The notes below the pieces were generated by a model. That model was not told the origin of the DNA and did not search any database. It worked only from the letters and a program-made list of their open reading frames with translations. This document shows, one piece after another, positions 27,811 to 37,205 of a stretch of 64,000 nt of DNA. The stretch comes from Rhodocyclales bacterium (lineage in GTDB: Bacteria; Pseudomonadota; Gammaproteobacteria; Burkholderiales; Rhodocyclaceae): NCBI GenBank assembly GCA_016235025.1, contig JACRMV010000002.1, positions 124,001-188,000 on the forward strand. Direction: 5' to 3'. Made by a program: the position numbers and the translations under genes. Every line of letters begins with the position of its first letter. Position 1 is the first letter of the stretch.

Positions 27811-30033
27811 ATGTCTCCCTTGCTCGACAAGCTCAATGAGCCGCAACTCGCGGCGGTTACTTTGCCGCCCGCACATGCGCTGATCCTGGCGGGCGCCGGG
27901 TCGGGCAAGACGCGGGTGCTGACCACTCGCATCGCCTGGCTGATTTCCACCGGGCAGGCCTCGCCGGCGCAGATTCTCGCCGTCACTTTTACCAACAAGG
28001 CGGCGAAGGAGATGCAGACGCGGCTTGCCGCGATGCTGCCGATCAATGTCAAGGGCATGTGGATCGGCACGTTTCACGGTTTGTGCAACCGCCTGCTGCG
28101 GGCGCATCATCGTGATGCCGGGCTGCCGCAACTGTTCCAGATTCTCGACTCGGCCGATCAGCTCTCGGTGGTCAAGCGCCTGCTGAAAGCGCTGAACGTC
28201 GATGATGAAAAATATCCGCCGCGCGAGTTGTGCCATTTCATTAATGCACAGAAGGAGCAGGGTCTGCGTTCGGGCGCGGTCGAAGCCTGGGACGAGTGGA
28301 CGAAGAAGCGTGTCGAACTGTATGCGGCGTATGAAGCGCAATGCCAGAAGGAAGGCGTGGTCGACTTCGCCGAGCTGTTGTTGCGCTCGTTCGAGCTCCT
28401 GTCGCGCAATGAGTCGCTGTTGCGGCACTACCGGGAGCGCTTCCGCCACATCCTGGTCGATGAGTTCCAGGACACCAACAAGTTGCAGTACCGGTGGTTG
28501 AAACTGCTGGCAGGAGAAGCCGCGGCGCTGTTTTGTGTCGGCGACGACGACCAGTCGATCTACGCCTTTCGCGGCGCCGATGTTGGCAACATGCGCGACT
28601 TCGAGCGCGAGTTCAAGGTCGATAACCTGATCCGCCTGGAGCAGAATTACCGCTCGCACGGCAACATTCTCGACGCGGCGAACGCCATCATTCAGAACAA
28701 TCCGCAGCGGCTGGGCAAGAACCTGTGGACCGAGGCCGGTAGTGGCGAGCCGATCCGTGTCTTCGAGGCGTATTCCGATGGCGAGGAGGCGCGTTTCATC
28801 GTCGATGAGGTCAAGGCCCTGTCGCGCGACGGCCACAGTCGTGCCGAAATCGCCCTGCTCTATCGCAGCAACGCGCAGTCGCGGGCGCTGGAGCATGCGT
28901 TGTTCAGCGCCGGCATTCCCTATCGCGTATATGGCGGGCTGCGCTTTTTCGAGCGCGCCGAGATCAAGCATGCGCTGGCCTATCTGCGGTTGATTGCCAA
29001 CCGCGATGACGACACGGCCTTTTCCCGCGTCGTCAATTTCCCGACGCGTGGTATCGGCGCGCGCAGCCTCGAGCTGTTGCAGGATGCAGCGCAGGCAGGC
29101 GCCTCCAGCCTTCACGCCGCGATTCCGCAGGTGGCCGGCGCAGGCGGCGTGAAGCTCGCGGCTTTCGCTGCGCTGATCGAGCGCCTGAGCGAAGCGGCGC
29201 ATCTGCCGCTGCCGGAGCTGGTCGATCATGTCATCGAGCTGTCCGGATTGCGCGCGCATTACCAGAATGAAAAGGAAGGCGCCGAGCGGCTGGACAATCT
29301 CGACGAACTGGTCAACGCGGCCTCCAGCTTCGTCGCCGAAGAAGGCATCGCCGGCGCGGAGGGCGAGCTTGCCGCCGATCTGGCCAACTTCCTTGCCCAC
29401 GCCTCGCTCGAAGCCGGCGAGCACCAGGCCGGCGAAGGCGACGACGCCTTGCAGTTGATGACGGTGCACTCGGCCAAGGGGCTGGAATTCAACGTGGTTT
29501 TCATCTGCGGGCTGGAGGAAGAGTTGTTCCCGCATGGGAACAGCACGGCAGAGGCCATGGGGCTGGAGGAAGAGCGCCGGCTGATGTATGTCGCCGTGAC
29601 GCGGGCGCGCCAGCGGCTGTACCTTTGCTTCGCCCAGAGCCGCATGCTGCATGGACAGACGCGCTACAACCCGCCGTCGCGCTTCATCGACGAGATTCCG
29701 CCGGCATTGCTCAAATGGCTGGCGCCGCGTGCCGAAAAGGGCGGGTTTTCCTCATTCGGCGTCTCGCCATCCGCTACGGCGAGGAGAGCGTTTCTTGCTC
29801 GACCGCCTTGTAGCGCAGTGGCTTCACCAGCGCCGAGTTTTCCGGCTGCGCCACGCCGCAGCGCTCCCGGCAGCGGCCTGCGCATCGGCCAGTCGGTGCG
29901 GCATGCCAAGTTCGGTCCCGGCGTCATCGTCAATGCCGAAGGCAGCGGCACGGACGCCCGCGTCCAGGTCAATTTTGGCGCTGCCGGAATGAAGTGGCTG
30001 GCGCTGGCGGTGGCGAAGCTCGAGGTCGCCTGA
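27811..30033 (+). CDS. uvrD: UvrD/PcrA-type DNA helicase
   Basis: A 740-residue SF1 helicase for excision and mismatch repair. Seen: Walker A AGAGSGKTRVLTTR (about residues 29-42), DEFQDTNKLQYRW (Walker B), VGDDDQSIYAFRGADV, FRGAD/EQNYRS motifs, and HSAKGLEFNVVF. The C-terminus ends with RIGQSVRHAKFGPGVIV, the RNA polymerase/DNA-binding Tudor-like domain of UvrD. The variable linker before it (about residues 655-690) contains a reverse repeat copy, read as SPAPSFPA. Length is normal. Confidence 0.96.
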   Translation: MSPLLDKLNEPQLAAVTLPPAHALILAGAGSGKTRVLTTRIAWLISTGQASPAQILAVTFTNKAAKEMQTRLAAMLPINVKGMWIGTFHGLCNRLLRAHHRDAGLPQLFQILDSADQLSVVKRLLKALNVDDEKYPPRELCHFINAQKEQGLRSGAVEAWDEWTKKRVELYAAYEAQCQKEGVVDFAELLLRSFELLSRNESLLRHYRERFRHILVDEFQDTNKLQYRWLKLLAGEAAALFCVGDDDQSIYAFRGADVGNMRDFEREFKVDNLIRLEQNYRSHGNILDAANAIIQNNPQRLGKNLWTEAGSGEPIRVFEAYSDGEEARFIVDEVKALSRDGHSRAEIALLYRSNAQSRALEHALFSAGIPYRVYGGLRFFERAEIKHALAYLRLIANRDDDTAFSRVVNFPTRGIGARSLELLQDAAQAGASSLHAAIPQVAGAGGVKLAAFAALIERLSEAAHLPLPELVDHVIELSGLRAHYQNEKEGAERLDNLDELVNAASSFVAEEGIAGAEGELAADLANFLAHASLEAGEHQAGEGDDALQLMTVHSAKGLEFNVVFICGLEEELFPHGNSTAEAMGLEEERRLMYVAVTRARQRLYLCFAQSRMLHGQTRYNPPSRFIDEIPPALLKWLAPRAEKGGFSSFGVSPSATARRAFLARPPCSAVASPAPSFPAAPRRSAPGSGLRIGQSVRHAKFGPGVIVNAEGSGTDARVQVNFGAAGMKWLALAVAKLEVA
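29811..29842 (-). repeat. Dispersed repeat copy in the uvrD linker
   Basis: GTAGCGCAGTGGCTTCACCA followed by GCGCCGAGTTTT, reverse orientation. Read in uvrD as ASPAPSF. The outer part is diverged. Confidence 0.6.
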
Positions 30034-30056
30034 GAGCCGCCTGATCTGCTGCGCCG

Positions 30057-31433
30057 TCAGAAGTTTATGGCAATTCCCGGCCAGGCAGCCGTCAGCGCGG
30101 CCCGGAACTCCTTCTGAATCCGCGCCAGCGCCTTTTTCGTATCGGCTTCGAAGCGCAGCACGATCACTGGCGTGGTGTTCGAGGCCCGCGCCAGGCCGAA
30201 GCCATCGGCATATTCGGCACGTACGCCGTCGAGCGTGACGAGTTCGCGCGCGGTCGGGAAGCGACCGGTTTTCTGGAGTTTTGCCACCAGCGCATGCGGC
30301 TCGCCTTCGTTCATCTTGATGTTGAGTTCCGGCGTCGACAGCGCGTTGGGCAGGTGTTGCAGCGGCCAGTTGGCATCCGGCCAGCGCGAGACGATTTCGA
30401 GCAGCCGGGCGCCGGCATAGGTGCCATCATCGAAGCCGTACCAGCGTTCATTGAAGAACATGTGGCCGCTCATCTCGCCGGCCAGCGCGGCGCCGGTTTC
30501 CTTGAGCTTGGACTTGATCAGCGCATGGCCGGTGTTCCACATCAGGGGCCGGCCGCCCTGGAAACGGATCGATTCGGCGACCCAGCGCGAGCATTTGACG
30601 TCGTAGATGATCTGCGCGCCGGGGTTGCGCGTCAGCACGTCGGCGGCGAACAGCATCAACTGGCGATCGGGATAGATGATTTCGCCATCCTTGGCGACGA
30701 CGCCCAGCCGGTCGCCGTCGCCGTCGAAGGCGAGGCCGAGTTCGGCATCGGTTTCGCGCAAGACGCGCTGCACGTCGCGCAGGTTTTCCGGTTTCGACGG
30801 GTCGGGGTGATGGTTGGGGAAATGACCGTCGACGTCGCAGAACAGCTCGATGACTTCGCAGCCGAGGCGGCGGAACAGTTCCGGCGCAATTGCGCCGGCC
30901 ACGCCGTTGCCGCAGTCGATGACGATTTTCAGCGGCCGGGCGAGTTTCACGTCGGAGGCGATACGTTCGAGGTAGGCCGCCACGACATCGGCCGTGCGCC
31001 GCTTGCCGCGTCCGGTGGAAAACTCGGCGCTGGCGATACGGCGGCGTAAAGCCTGAATCGCTTCGCCGTACAAGGTTTCGCCGCCCAGCACCATTTTCAG
31101 GCCGTTGTAATCCGGCGGGTTGTGGCTGCCGGTGACCGATACGCAACTGCCGCTGCCAAGGTGATGGGCGGCAAAGTAGGTGACGGGCGTCGGCACGCAG
31201 CCGATGTCGATCACATCCACGCCGGAGGCCAGGATGCCCTTGGCCAGGGCGGCGGCCAGCTCGGGGCCGGACAGGCGGCCATCGCGGCCGATGACGATGG
31301 ATTTCAGCTTGCGCTTCCGGGCTTCGCTGCCCAGCGCCCGGCCAATGAGATGGACGGTCTCGGCGGTCAGTGTCTTGTCCACGATGCCGCGAATGTCGTA
31401 GGCCTTGAAGATTTCAGGAGCGGGCAGGTGCAT
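30057..31433 (-). CDS. Phosphomannomutase/phosphoglucomutase
   Basis: A 458-residue alpha-D-phosphohexomutase of the AlgC group that makes mannose-1-phosphate or glucose-1-phosphate for surface polysaccharides. Seen: start region IFKAYDIRGIVDKTL, phosphoserine loop TGSHNPPDYNG (about residues 101-111), metal loop DGDGDRLGVV (about 240), the sugar loop GEMSGHMFF (about 320), and the phosphate-binding C-terminus. A forward repeat copy lies antisense and is read as RRIASAEFS between domains 1 and 2. Followed by an NTF2-like gene on the same strand. Confidence 0.93.
   Translation of the reverse strand: MHLPAPEIFKAYDIRGIVDKTLTAETVHLIGRALGSEARKRKLKSIVIGRDGRLSGPELAAALAKGILASGVDVIDIGCVPTPVTYFAAHHLGSGSCVSVTGSHNPPDYNGLKMVLGGETLYGEAIQALRRRIASAEFSTGRGKRRTADVVAAYLERIASDVKLARPLKIVIDCGNGVAGAIAPELFRRLGCEVIELFCDVDGHFPNHHPDPSKPENLRDVQRVLRETDAELGLAFDGDGDRLGVVAKDGEIIYPDRQLMLFAADVLTRNPGAQIIYDVKCSRWVAESIRFQGGRPLMWNTGHALIKSKLKETGAALAGEMSGHMFFNERWYGFDDGTYAGARLLEIVSRWPDANWPLQHLPNALSTPELNIKMNEGEPHALVAKLQKTGRFPTARELVTLDGVRAEYADGFGLARASNTTPVIVLRFEADTKKALARIQKEFRAALTAAWPGIAINF
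31019..31043 (+). repeat. Dispersed repeat copy in phosphomannomutase gene
   Basis: AAAACTCGGCGCTGGCGATA followed by CGGCG, a near-consensus forward copy. Read in the gene as RRIASAEF. Confidence 0.8.
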
Positions 31434-31484
31434 GATGTGTCTCCGTTGAGGGGTGGTGAATTCCGGGATTGGCCGTGCGGCGTT

Positions 31485-31907
31485 TCAATGCAGCACTTTG
31501 GGCGTATCGATCAGGCTGCCCGGCGGCATCGCCGAGGCATGGTGGGCGACCATGCGCCAGCCGAGAGGGCCGCGCACATAGACATTGGTTGCCGCGATGG
31601 GGGCGTAGCGCTGCTCATCGCCTTGCTGGCCGATCAGCTCCAGCACATGGCTGATGATGGCGAAGGGCGTGGTCACCGCGCCTTGCGGGATGACGCGCAG
31701 GGCGAGCTGTTCCCCGCTGGCGAAAAGCTGGCGCCAGGATTCGCGCACGGCGCGGTAGCCAATCAGCCGGGGGCCGCCGGGGTGGACGCAGATGATCTCT
31801 TCGTCTTCCGACCAGATGGCCATCATGGCTTCCAGGTCAGCGGTTTCCAGCGCCGCGTAAAAGGCGGCTTCGATGTCTTGCGGGCTGGAATGGATTTTCG
31901 AGGACAT
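31485..31907 (-). CDS. NTF2-like (SnoaL/DUF4440-type) protein
   Basis: A 140-residue alpha+beta barrel protein (DIEAAFYAALETADLEAMMAIWSE then EEIICVHPGGPRLIGYRAV, VRGPLGWRMVAHHAS). This pattern is the nuclear transport factor 2 fold as in small ketosteroid isomerase-like proteins; function unknown. The start at MSSKIHSS (31907) lies 2 bp after the waaF stop, so the two are likely co-transcribed. Confidence 0.85.
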   Translation of the reverse strand: MSSKIHSSPQDIEAAFYAALETADLEAMMAIWSEDEEIICVHPGGPRLIGYRAVRESWRQLFASGEQLALRVIPQGAVTTPFAIISHVLELIGQQGDEQRYAPIAATNVYVRGPLGWRMVAHHASAMPPGSLIDTPKVLH

Positions 31908-31909
31908 GA

Positions 31910-32965
31910 CTACTGCACAGGATAGCTTGTGGCGATGGCGGCGGCTACCGTCTCGGGCAGGAGGCCGTTGAGGCAGTCGAAATGCCCGAGCGGGCATTCG
32001 CGCTTGAAGCACGGGCTGCAGGGCAGATTGCGATTGAGTATTTTGGCCTGGGGCGAGAGCGGTGGTGTATAGCCTGGCGATGACGAACCGTAGAGCGCCG
32101 CCAGCGGCCGGTCGAGCGCCGCCGCGACATGCATCAGGCCGGAATCGTTGCTGACCACGGCGCGCGCCGTGGCGATCAGGTCGATCGCCTGTTCGATCGA
32201 GGTGCGTCCGCACAGGTTGAGCGCGGCGCCGCCGGCGGCTGCGGCGATGTCTGCACCGAGGGCCGCGTCCTTGCCGGAGCCGAGCAGCCAGACCGGGCTG
32301 TGCGTGCTGGCGAGGCGTTGCGCCAGGGTCGCGAAGTGCGCTGCCGGCCAGCGTTTGGCCGGGCCGTATTCGGCGCCGGGACAGAAGATAAACGGGGCCG
32401 CGCCCTCAGGCAGACCCAGGGCGCGGCGTGCGGCTTGTTGCTGCGCCGGCGAGGAATTCAGGTGTGGGCGCGGCAGCTCGGCCGGCAGTTCGGCGCCAGC
32501 TGGAAAGGCCAGCGCGGCGTAACGCTGTACCAGTTGCGGATGGCGAGCGGCATCCAGCGGGCGGCGGTCGGTGAGCAGCCGGTAACGCGCTTCGCCGTGA
32601 TAGCCGATGCGCTGCGGGATGCCGGCAAAGAAGGGCAGCAGCGCCGACTTCCACGAGTTGGGGAGGACATAGGCGCGGGAAAAGCCTGCGGCTGCAGAAA
32701 AGTCGGCGTTGGCGCTACGGCGACGAAGTTGCCTGCCGAGCCCCCAGCGCCCGCGCAGATTGAATTCGCCGTGCGCAAACGGGTTGTCGATGACGGCATC
32801 GACCTCGCTCATGCGCGACAGCAGCGGCGCTGACCAGGCGGGCGCCAGGACTTCGATACGAACCGGCGTGCGGGCCTGCGGGTCGGCGCGCTTGAGCAGC
32901 GTCAGCAGCGGCTGGGCGATCAGCGTATCGCCCAGCCAGGAAGGGGCAACGACAAGAATCCTCAT
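31910..32965 (-). CDS. waaF: ADP-heptose:LPS heptosyltransferase II
   Basis: A 351-residue GT-B glycosyltransferase that adds the second heptose to the LPS inner core. Seen: N-terminal MRILVVAPSWLGDTLIAQPL, RIGYHGEARYRLLTDRRPLD, FCPGAEYGPAKRWPAAHFA, and NDSGLMHVAAALDRPLAALYG. A forward repeat copy lies antisense and is read as RRSANADFSAAAGF, before YVLPNSWKSALLP; relatives have a shorter loop here. Its product matches the other surface genes in the window. Confidence 0.95.
   Translation of the reverse strand: MRILVVAPSWLGDTLIAQPLLTLLKRADPQARTPVRIEVLAPAWSAPLLSRMSEVDAVIDNPFAHGEFNLRGRWGLGRQLRRRSANADFSAAAGFSRAYVLPNSWKSALLPFFAGIPQRIGYHGEARYRLLTDRRPLDAARHPQLVQRYAALAFPAGAELPAELPRPHLNSSPAQQQAARRALGLPEGAAPFIFCPGAEYGPAKRWPAAHFATLAQRLASTHSPVWLLGSGKDAALGADIAAAAGGAALNLCGRTSIEQAIDLIATARAVVSNDSGLMHVAAALDRPLAALYGSSSPGYTPPLSPQAKILNRNLPCSPCFKRECPLGHFDCLNGLLPETVAAAIATSYPVQ
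32698..32722 (+). repeat. Dispersed repeat copy in waaF
   Basis: AAAAGTCGGCGTTGGCGCTA followed by CGGCG, forward. Read antisense in waaF as RRSANADF. Confidence 0.8.
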
Positions 32966-32999
32966 TGAATCTTCACGGAATCGTCGCGCCCCGGGGCGG

Positions 33000-33206
33000 T
33001 CAGTGGTGGCCTTTGGGCCGCTCGCCGGTGAAGCGGTACACCGTGCCGCAGTAGGGGCAGGCGACCGTGCCGTCGGCAGGTTTCAGGATGTCGAGAAAGA
33101 CGCGCGGGTGCCGCGCCCACAATGGCGCGCCGGGACGCGGGCAGGCCAGCGGCAGGTCATGGGCGGTAACGGCGACTTCGCGCGTGGATTCATCAAGTGT
33201 GGACAT
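33000..33206 (-). CDS. Zinc-finger (CHCC-type) protein
   Basis: A 68-residue protein with the CHCC zinc-finger domain found as the NDUFS6-like small subunit and in many proteobacteria: ACPRPGAPLWARHPRVFLD then CPYCGTVYRF. It lies between ilvE and waaF on the minus strand, a common arrangement. Role not established. Confidence 0.88.
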   Translation of the reverse strand: MSTLDESTREVAVTAHDLPLACPRPGAPLWARHPRVFLDILKPADGTVACPYCGTVYRFTGERPKGHH

Positions 33207-33216
33207 GGGATACCTC

Positions 33217-34137
33217 TCAGACAGGAGTGAGCCAGTCGGCGTAGGCCGGTACCTTGCCGTTGACCACGTCGAAGAACAGGGATTGCAACCGGGTCGTGAC
33301 CGGGCCGCGCTTGCCTGCGCCGATGACCCGGTTGTCGAGTTCGCGAATCGGCGTCACTTCGGCCGCCGTGCCGGTGAAGAAGGCTTCGTCGGCAATGTAG
33401 ATGTCGTCGCGCGTCAGGCGCTTGGAAACGATCTTGTAGCCGAGTTCTGCAGCCAGCGTGATGACAGTGGCGCGGGTGATGCCGATCAGGGCGGAGGCAA
33501 TCTCCGGCTCGTAGATGACGCCGTCCTTGACGATGAAAATATTCTCCCCGGCGCCCTCGGCGACGAAGCCATCGACATCGAGCAGCAAGGCTTCGTCATA
33601 GCCGTCCTCGGTCGCTTCCATGTTGGCCAGGATCGAGTTGGCGTAGGTGGCGGAAAACTTGGCGCGCGCCATCGTCACATTGACGTGGTGCCGGGCGTAG
33701 CTCGAGGTCTTGACGCGAATCCCCTTTTCCATACCTTCCTCGCCGAGATAAGCGCCCCACGGCCAGGCGGCAATCGCGACATGGGTCTGCGCGCCACGTG
33801 GGCTGACGCCCATTTTTTCCGAGCCGTAGAAGGCGATCGGACGGAGGTAGCAGGACGCGAGCTGATTTGCCCGCACCACTTCCTTTTGCGCCTCGAACAG
33901 CGTCGCCTTGTCCCAGGGCATCGGCATGCGATAGATATGCGCCGAGCTGAACAGGCGGTCGGTATGCTCCTTGAGGCGGAAAATGGCCGGGCCGGAGACG
34001 GTGTTGTAGCAACGTATGCCCTCGAACACCGCGAGACCATAGTGCAGCGAGTGGGTCAGGACGTGGGTGGTGGCATCGCGCCAGGGAATGAGTTTTCCGT
34101 CGGACCAGATGAAGCCGTCGCGATCAGCCATGGACAT
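33217..34137 (-). CDS. ilvE: Branched-chain amino acid aminotransferase
   Basis: A 306-residue PLP enzyme for the last step of valine, leucine and isoleucine synthesis. Seen: VFEGIRCYNTVSGPAIFRL, the Lys region RAKFSATYANSILAN, EALLLDVDGFVAEGAGENIF, and ALIGITRATVITLA. The residues after the Lys (KFSATY) differ slightly from the usual KxSGxY. The -10-like TTAAAAT lies upstream. Confidence 0.95.
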   Translation of the reverse strand: MSMADRDGFIWSDGKLIPWRDATTHVLTHSLHYGLAVFEGIRCYNTVSGPAIFRLKEHTDRLFSSAHIYRMPMPWDKATLFEAQKEVVRANQLASCYLRPIAFYGSEKMGVSPRGAQTHVAIAAWPWGAYLGEEGMEKGIRVKTSSYARHHVNVTMARAKFSATYANSILANMEATEDGYDEALLLDVDGFVAEGAGENIFIVKDGVIYEPEIASALIGITRATVITLAAELGYKIVSKRLTRDDIYIADEAFFTGTAAEVTPIRELDNRVIGAGKRGPVTTRLQSLFFDVVNGKVPAYADWLTPV

Positions 34138-34201
34138 GGTGAATCTCCAGTGTAGCGTTAGGTTAAACCGGGATTTTAACCGGCGGCGTTAAAATGCGCT
34201 G

Positions 34202-34666
34202 ATGAATTCACCGGACAATCACATCTGGAAACCCAATGTCACGGTTGCCGCGCTGATCGAGCGCGACGGCCGTTTCCTGCTGGTGGAGGAGGAAACCGAC
34301 GACGGCATCCGTTTCAATCAGCCCGCCGGACATCTCGATGCGGGCGAATCGCTGGTCATGGCCTGTACCCGCGAGGCGCTGGAGGAAACTGCCTGGCAGT
34401 TCACGCCGACCGCGCTGGTGGGGGTTTACCAGTGGCCGCGCCCGCAACGGGACATCACCTACCTGCGCTTTGCTTTTGCCGGTGTGCTGGGCAAACATGA
34501 TCCATTGAGACCCCTCGACAAGGGCATTCTGCGGGCGGTCTGGCTGACAGCGGAGGAAATCGAGGCGACGCAGGCGCGCCATCGCAGTCCGCTGATCTGG
34601 CAATGCGTGCAGGATTATCTGGCCGGCCGCCGTTTCCCGCTTGATTTGATCCGGCACTACGACTGA
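34202..34666 (+). CDS. NUDIX hydrolase (NudJ-like)
   Basis: A 154-residue enzyme; the Nudix box is GHLDAGESLVMACTREALEE (about residues 42-61), followed by TAW where the consensus has a Gly. The ends VTVAALIERDGRFLLVEEE and LDLIRHYD match NudJ-type thiamine pyrophosphate/nucleotide phosphatases. The stop overlaps the next gene start by one base, and in other betaproteobacteria this gene often precedes mnmA. Confidence 0.9.
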   Translation: MNSPDNHIWKPNVTVAALIERDGRFLLVEEETDDGIRFNQPAGHLDAGESLVMACTREALEETAWQFTPTALVGVYQWPRPQRDITYLRFAFAGVLGKHDPLRPLDKGILRAVWLTAEEIEATQARHRSPLIWQCVQDYLAGRRFPLDLIRHYD

Positions 34667-35247
34667 TGCGTGCGGCGCGACGGCTGTTCGCGGGTTTCCT
34701 GTGCCTGTGTCTTGGCCTGGCCTCCGCCCATGCCGATGAGGGCGTTCCCGTCTGTTTCAATTACGGTTGCGCCAGCGAGGCCATTGTGTTGTTCGCCGAA
34801 TCGCGTCTGGTCGCGATTGGCCGGCAGTTGAAGCAGGCGAGGACGGCGGCGGATGAACGCGAGCGCTTGTCCCTCGTCGTCGGCCAGTTGTATGCCTGGG
34901 CTGGCGAACAGACGCCGATCAAGGCCGATCGTGCCGGCAATGTCGCCGATGGCGGGGTCTACGGCGCGATGGACTGCATCGATCATTCGACCACCACCAC
35001 ACGTTTTCTGCACCTGCTGGAGCGGCGCGGCGCGTTGCGTTTTCATCATGTGCGGGAGCCGGCGCGACGCGGGTGGATATTTCAGCACTACACTGCCGTG
35101 ATCGAGGAGAATCTGCCGTCAGCCATGTTGCAGGCCGATGTCCTCTCCGCCCGCTGGGCAGTTGATAGCTGGTATGTCGATCATGGCCAGCCGGCGCTGG
35201 TGCTGCCGCTCAAGGAATGGTTCGATTACTGGAGTCCCGATGCCTGA
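34666..35247 (+). CDS. Exported protein of unknown function
   Basis: A 193-residue protein with a signal peptide ([20 protein letters not shown]). The mature part has Cys pairs ([19 protein letters not shown]) and a His-rich segment ([20 protein letters not shown]). The ATG overlaps the Nudix stop and its own stop overlaps mnmA by 8 bp, so the three genes form one operon. I do not recognise the family; a role in the envelope is only inferred from the signal. Confidence 0.75.
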   Translation: MRAARRLFAGFLCLCLGLASAHADEGVPVCFNYGCASEAIVLFAESRLVAIGRQLKQARTAADERERLSLVVGQLYAWAGEQTPIKADRAGNVADGGVYGAMDCIDHSTTTTRFLHLLERRGALRFHHVREPARRGWIFQHYTAVIEENLPSAMLQADVLSARWAVDSWYVDHGQPALVLPLKEWFDYWSPDA

Positions 35248-36346
35248 AAAAAAATTGCGTGTCGTTGTCGGTCTGTCCGGCGGCGTCGATTCGGCGGTCG
35301 CCGCCCTGCTGCTCAAGCGTGCCGGCCATGAAGTGATCGGCCTGTTCATGAAAAACTGGGAGGGCGACGATAGCGACGAGTATTGTTCCTCACGCCAGGA
35401 TCTGGTGGACGCGGCCGCCGTCGCCGATGTCATTGGTATCGAGTTCGAGGCCGTCAATTTTGCCGCCGAATACCGCGAGCGCGTGTTTGCCGATTTTCTG
35501 CGTGAATACCAGGCGGGGCGCACGCCCAATCCCGACGTGCTGTGCAATTCCGAAATCAAGTTCAAGGCTTTTCTCGACCATGCCCTGACGCTTGGCGCCG
35601 ATTGCATCGCCACCGGCCATTATGCCCAGGTGCGGCAGTTTCTCGGCGAGTGGCAGTTGCTCAAGGGCGAGGACGGCACCAAGGACCAAAGCTATTTTCT
35701 GCATCGGCTGAATCAGGCACAGCTGGCGAAGACGCTGTTCCCGATCGGCCATCTCTATAAGCGCGACGTGCGCCAGATTGCCCGCGATGCCGGTTTGCCC
35801 AACCATGCGCGCAAGGATTCGACCGGCATCTGCTTTATTGGCGAGCGCCCGTTCCGCGAGTTCCTGGCGCGCTATCTGCCACGTCAGGCGGGGGAGATCC
35901 GCATCCTCGGCACCGATCGCAGCATTGGCCGCCACGAGGGGCTGGCGTACTACACCATCGGCCAGCGCGAGGGCCTGGGCATCGGCGGCGTCAAGGGCGC
36001 ACCGGAGGAACCCTGGTTCGTCGCCGGCAAGGACATGGCGCACAACATCCTGTACGTGGTGCAGGGCCATGAGCATCCCGCCCTGCTTTCGACCGGCCTG
36101 GTGGCGACCGATCTTTCGTGGATAGCCGCGCGTCCGCCGCACACGCATTGGGTGTATGCCGCCAAGACACGCTACCGCCAGCCGGACGCGGCATGCGAGA
36201 TCGAGCGTGTTTCCGGGACGGAGTGCGAGGTGATTTTTGCTGCGCCGCAATGGGCGGTTACGCCCGGGCAATCTGTTGTAGTCTACGAATCGCGCGTGTG
36301 TTTGGGCGGCGGGGTCATTGCCACACGCCAGGCGCAGAATGCATAA
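35240..36346 (+). CDS. mnmA: tRNA-specific 2-thiouridylase MnmA
   Basis: A 368-residue enzyme that puts sulfur on U34 of tRNA-Lys, Glu and Gln. Seen: PP-loop [17 protein letters not shown] (residues 9-25), [12 protein letters not shown] with the first catalytic Cys, [10 protein letters not shown] with the second Cys, and [10 protein letters not shown]. The start MPEKKLRV overlaps the stop of the upstream gene. Length is normal. Confidence 0.98.
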   Translation: MPEKKLRVVVGLSGGVDSAVAALLLKRAGHEVIGLFMKNWEGDDSDEYCSSRQDLVDAAAVADVIGIEFEAVNFAAEYRERVFADFLREYQAGRTPNPDVLCNSEIKFKAFLDHALTLGADCIATGHYAQVRQFLGEWQLLKGEDGTKDQSYFLHRLNQAQLAKTLFPIGHLYKRDVRQIARDAGLPNHARKDSTGICFIGERPFREFLARYLPRQAGEIRILGTDRSIGRHEGLAYYTIGQREGLGIGGVKGAPEEPWFVAGKDMAHNILYVVQGHEHPALLSTGLVATDLSWIAARPPHTHWVYAAKTRYRQPDAACEIERVSGTECEVIFAAPQWAVTPGQSVVVYESRVCLGGGVIATRQAQNA

Positions 36347-36426
36347 AAAGCTTGCGCAAGCCCATAAAAAGGGGATTAGAATCATCCACGGGCGGCATGC
36401 CCGCAAATTTCTGGAGGAATCATCGA

Positions 36427-36720
36427 ATGAACAAAGCTGAACTGATTGAAATTGCCGCTGCGGAAGCCGATGTCAGCAAGGCTGCTGCCGGCAAGGTGCT
36501 GGATGGCATTATCGCTGCGGTTGTAAAGGCTGTTTCCAAGGGCGACACCGTGACTCTGGTCGGATTTGGCACGTTCAAATCGGCCAAGCGCGCAGCGCGC
36601 ACTGGCAAGAATCCGAAGACTGGCGCCACCATCAAGATCGCAGCGACGACTGTGCCGAAGTTCAGTGCCGGCACCAACTTCAAGGAAGTCGTCGCAGGCA
36701 AGAAAAAGGTCAAAAAATAA
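36427..36720 (+). CDS. HU-family DNA-binding protein
   Basis: A 97-residue nucleoid protein. The start at MNKAELIEIAAAEADV has GGAGGAAT upstream. The core GDTVTLVGFGTFKSAKRAAR is the HU beta-arm; GKNPKTGATIKI follows with TVPKFSAGTNFKEVV, then a Lys-rich tail KKKVKK. It binds DNA without clear sequence preference. A terminator follows directly. Confidence 0.96.
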   Translation: MNKAELIEIAAAEADVSKAAAGKVLDGIIAAVVKAVSKGDTVTLVGFGTFKSAKRAARTGKNPKTGATIKIAATTVPKFSAGTNFKEVVAGKKKVKK

Positions 36721-36749
36721 GCGTAGCGAGTACCTGTGTGCTTCTCCAG

Positions 36750-36778
36750 CGAGCCCGTACTGCGGGCTCGTTGCATTT
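36750..36778 (+). terminator. Terminator after the HU gene
   Basis: Stem CGAGCCCG/CGGGCTCG with loop TACTG, followed by TTGCATTTCT. Confidence 0.75.
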
Positions 36779-36832
36779 CTACCCTGCTAATCGGCGTGTG
36801 TCGCGCCGTTCAGATTGATACGAGGTCGTACC

Positions 36833-37192
36833 ATGATTGTCATACAGCCCGCGGAGCAACTCGTCGAACTTGTCGTCCTGGGGGAATTTACCCTCGCCGA
36901 TTTCAAGGAGTTCGAGGAGGCCGTTCTCTACCAGATCCAGTTTTCCGGCCCGGTCGATCTGTTGGTCGATTTGCGGAAGATGCTCGATTTCACGGTTGAT
37001 GTGGCGTGGGAGGATATCCGGTTTTCACGCCAGCATGCGGCTGACTTCAACCGTATTGCGGTGCTGACCGACAGCCAGTGGCTGGCATGGAGCGCCTGGC
37101 TGTCGCAGCTCTTCGTCAGCGCCAGTGTGCGTGTGTTCGAGGACGAATCCGCCGCCCGCGCCTGGCTGGCCGAGGCTGGCGGCAGGGGGTAA
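36833..37192 (+). CDS. SpoIIAA/STAS-like protein
   Basis: A 119-residue protein, MIVIQPAEQLVELVVLGEFT start with a GAGG site upstream. The pattern fits the SpoIIAA-like (STAS-like) alpha/beta family (VDLLVDLRKMLDFTVDVAWE, HAADFNRIAVLTDSQWLAWS, VFEDESAARAWLAE). No known partner gene lies beside it. Its C-terminus faces the convergent queG. Confidence 0.75.
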   Translation: MIVIQPAEQLVELVVLGEFTLADFKEFEEAVLYQIQFSGPVDLLVDLRKMLDFTVDVAWEDIRFSRQHAADFNRIAVLTDSQWLAWSAWLSQLFVSASVRVFEDESAARAWLAEAGGRG

Positions 37193-37205
37193 TGCCGGAC
37201 GGCCG

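Noticed and set aside
33295..33330. Repeat-like TGCGCCGATGACCC in ilvE
   Set aside because: The residues RVIGAGKRGPVTT are native for this family, and the poly-A/T end is absent.
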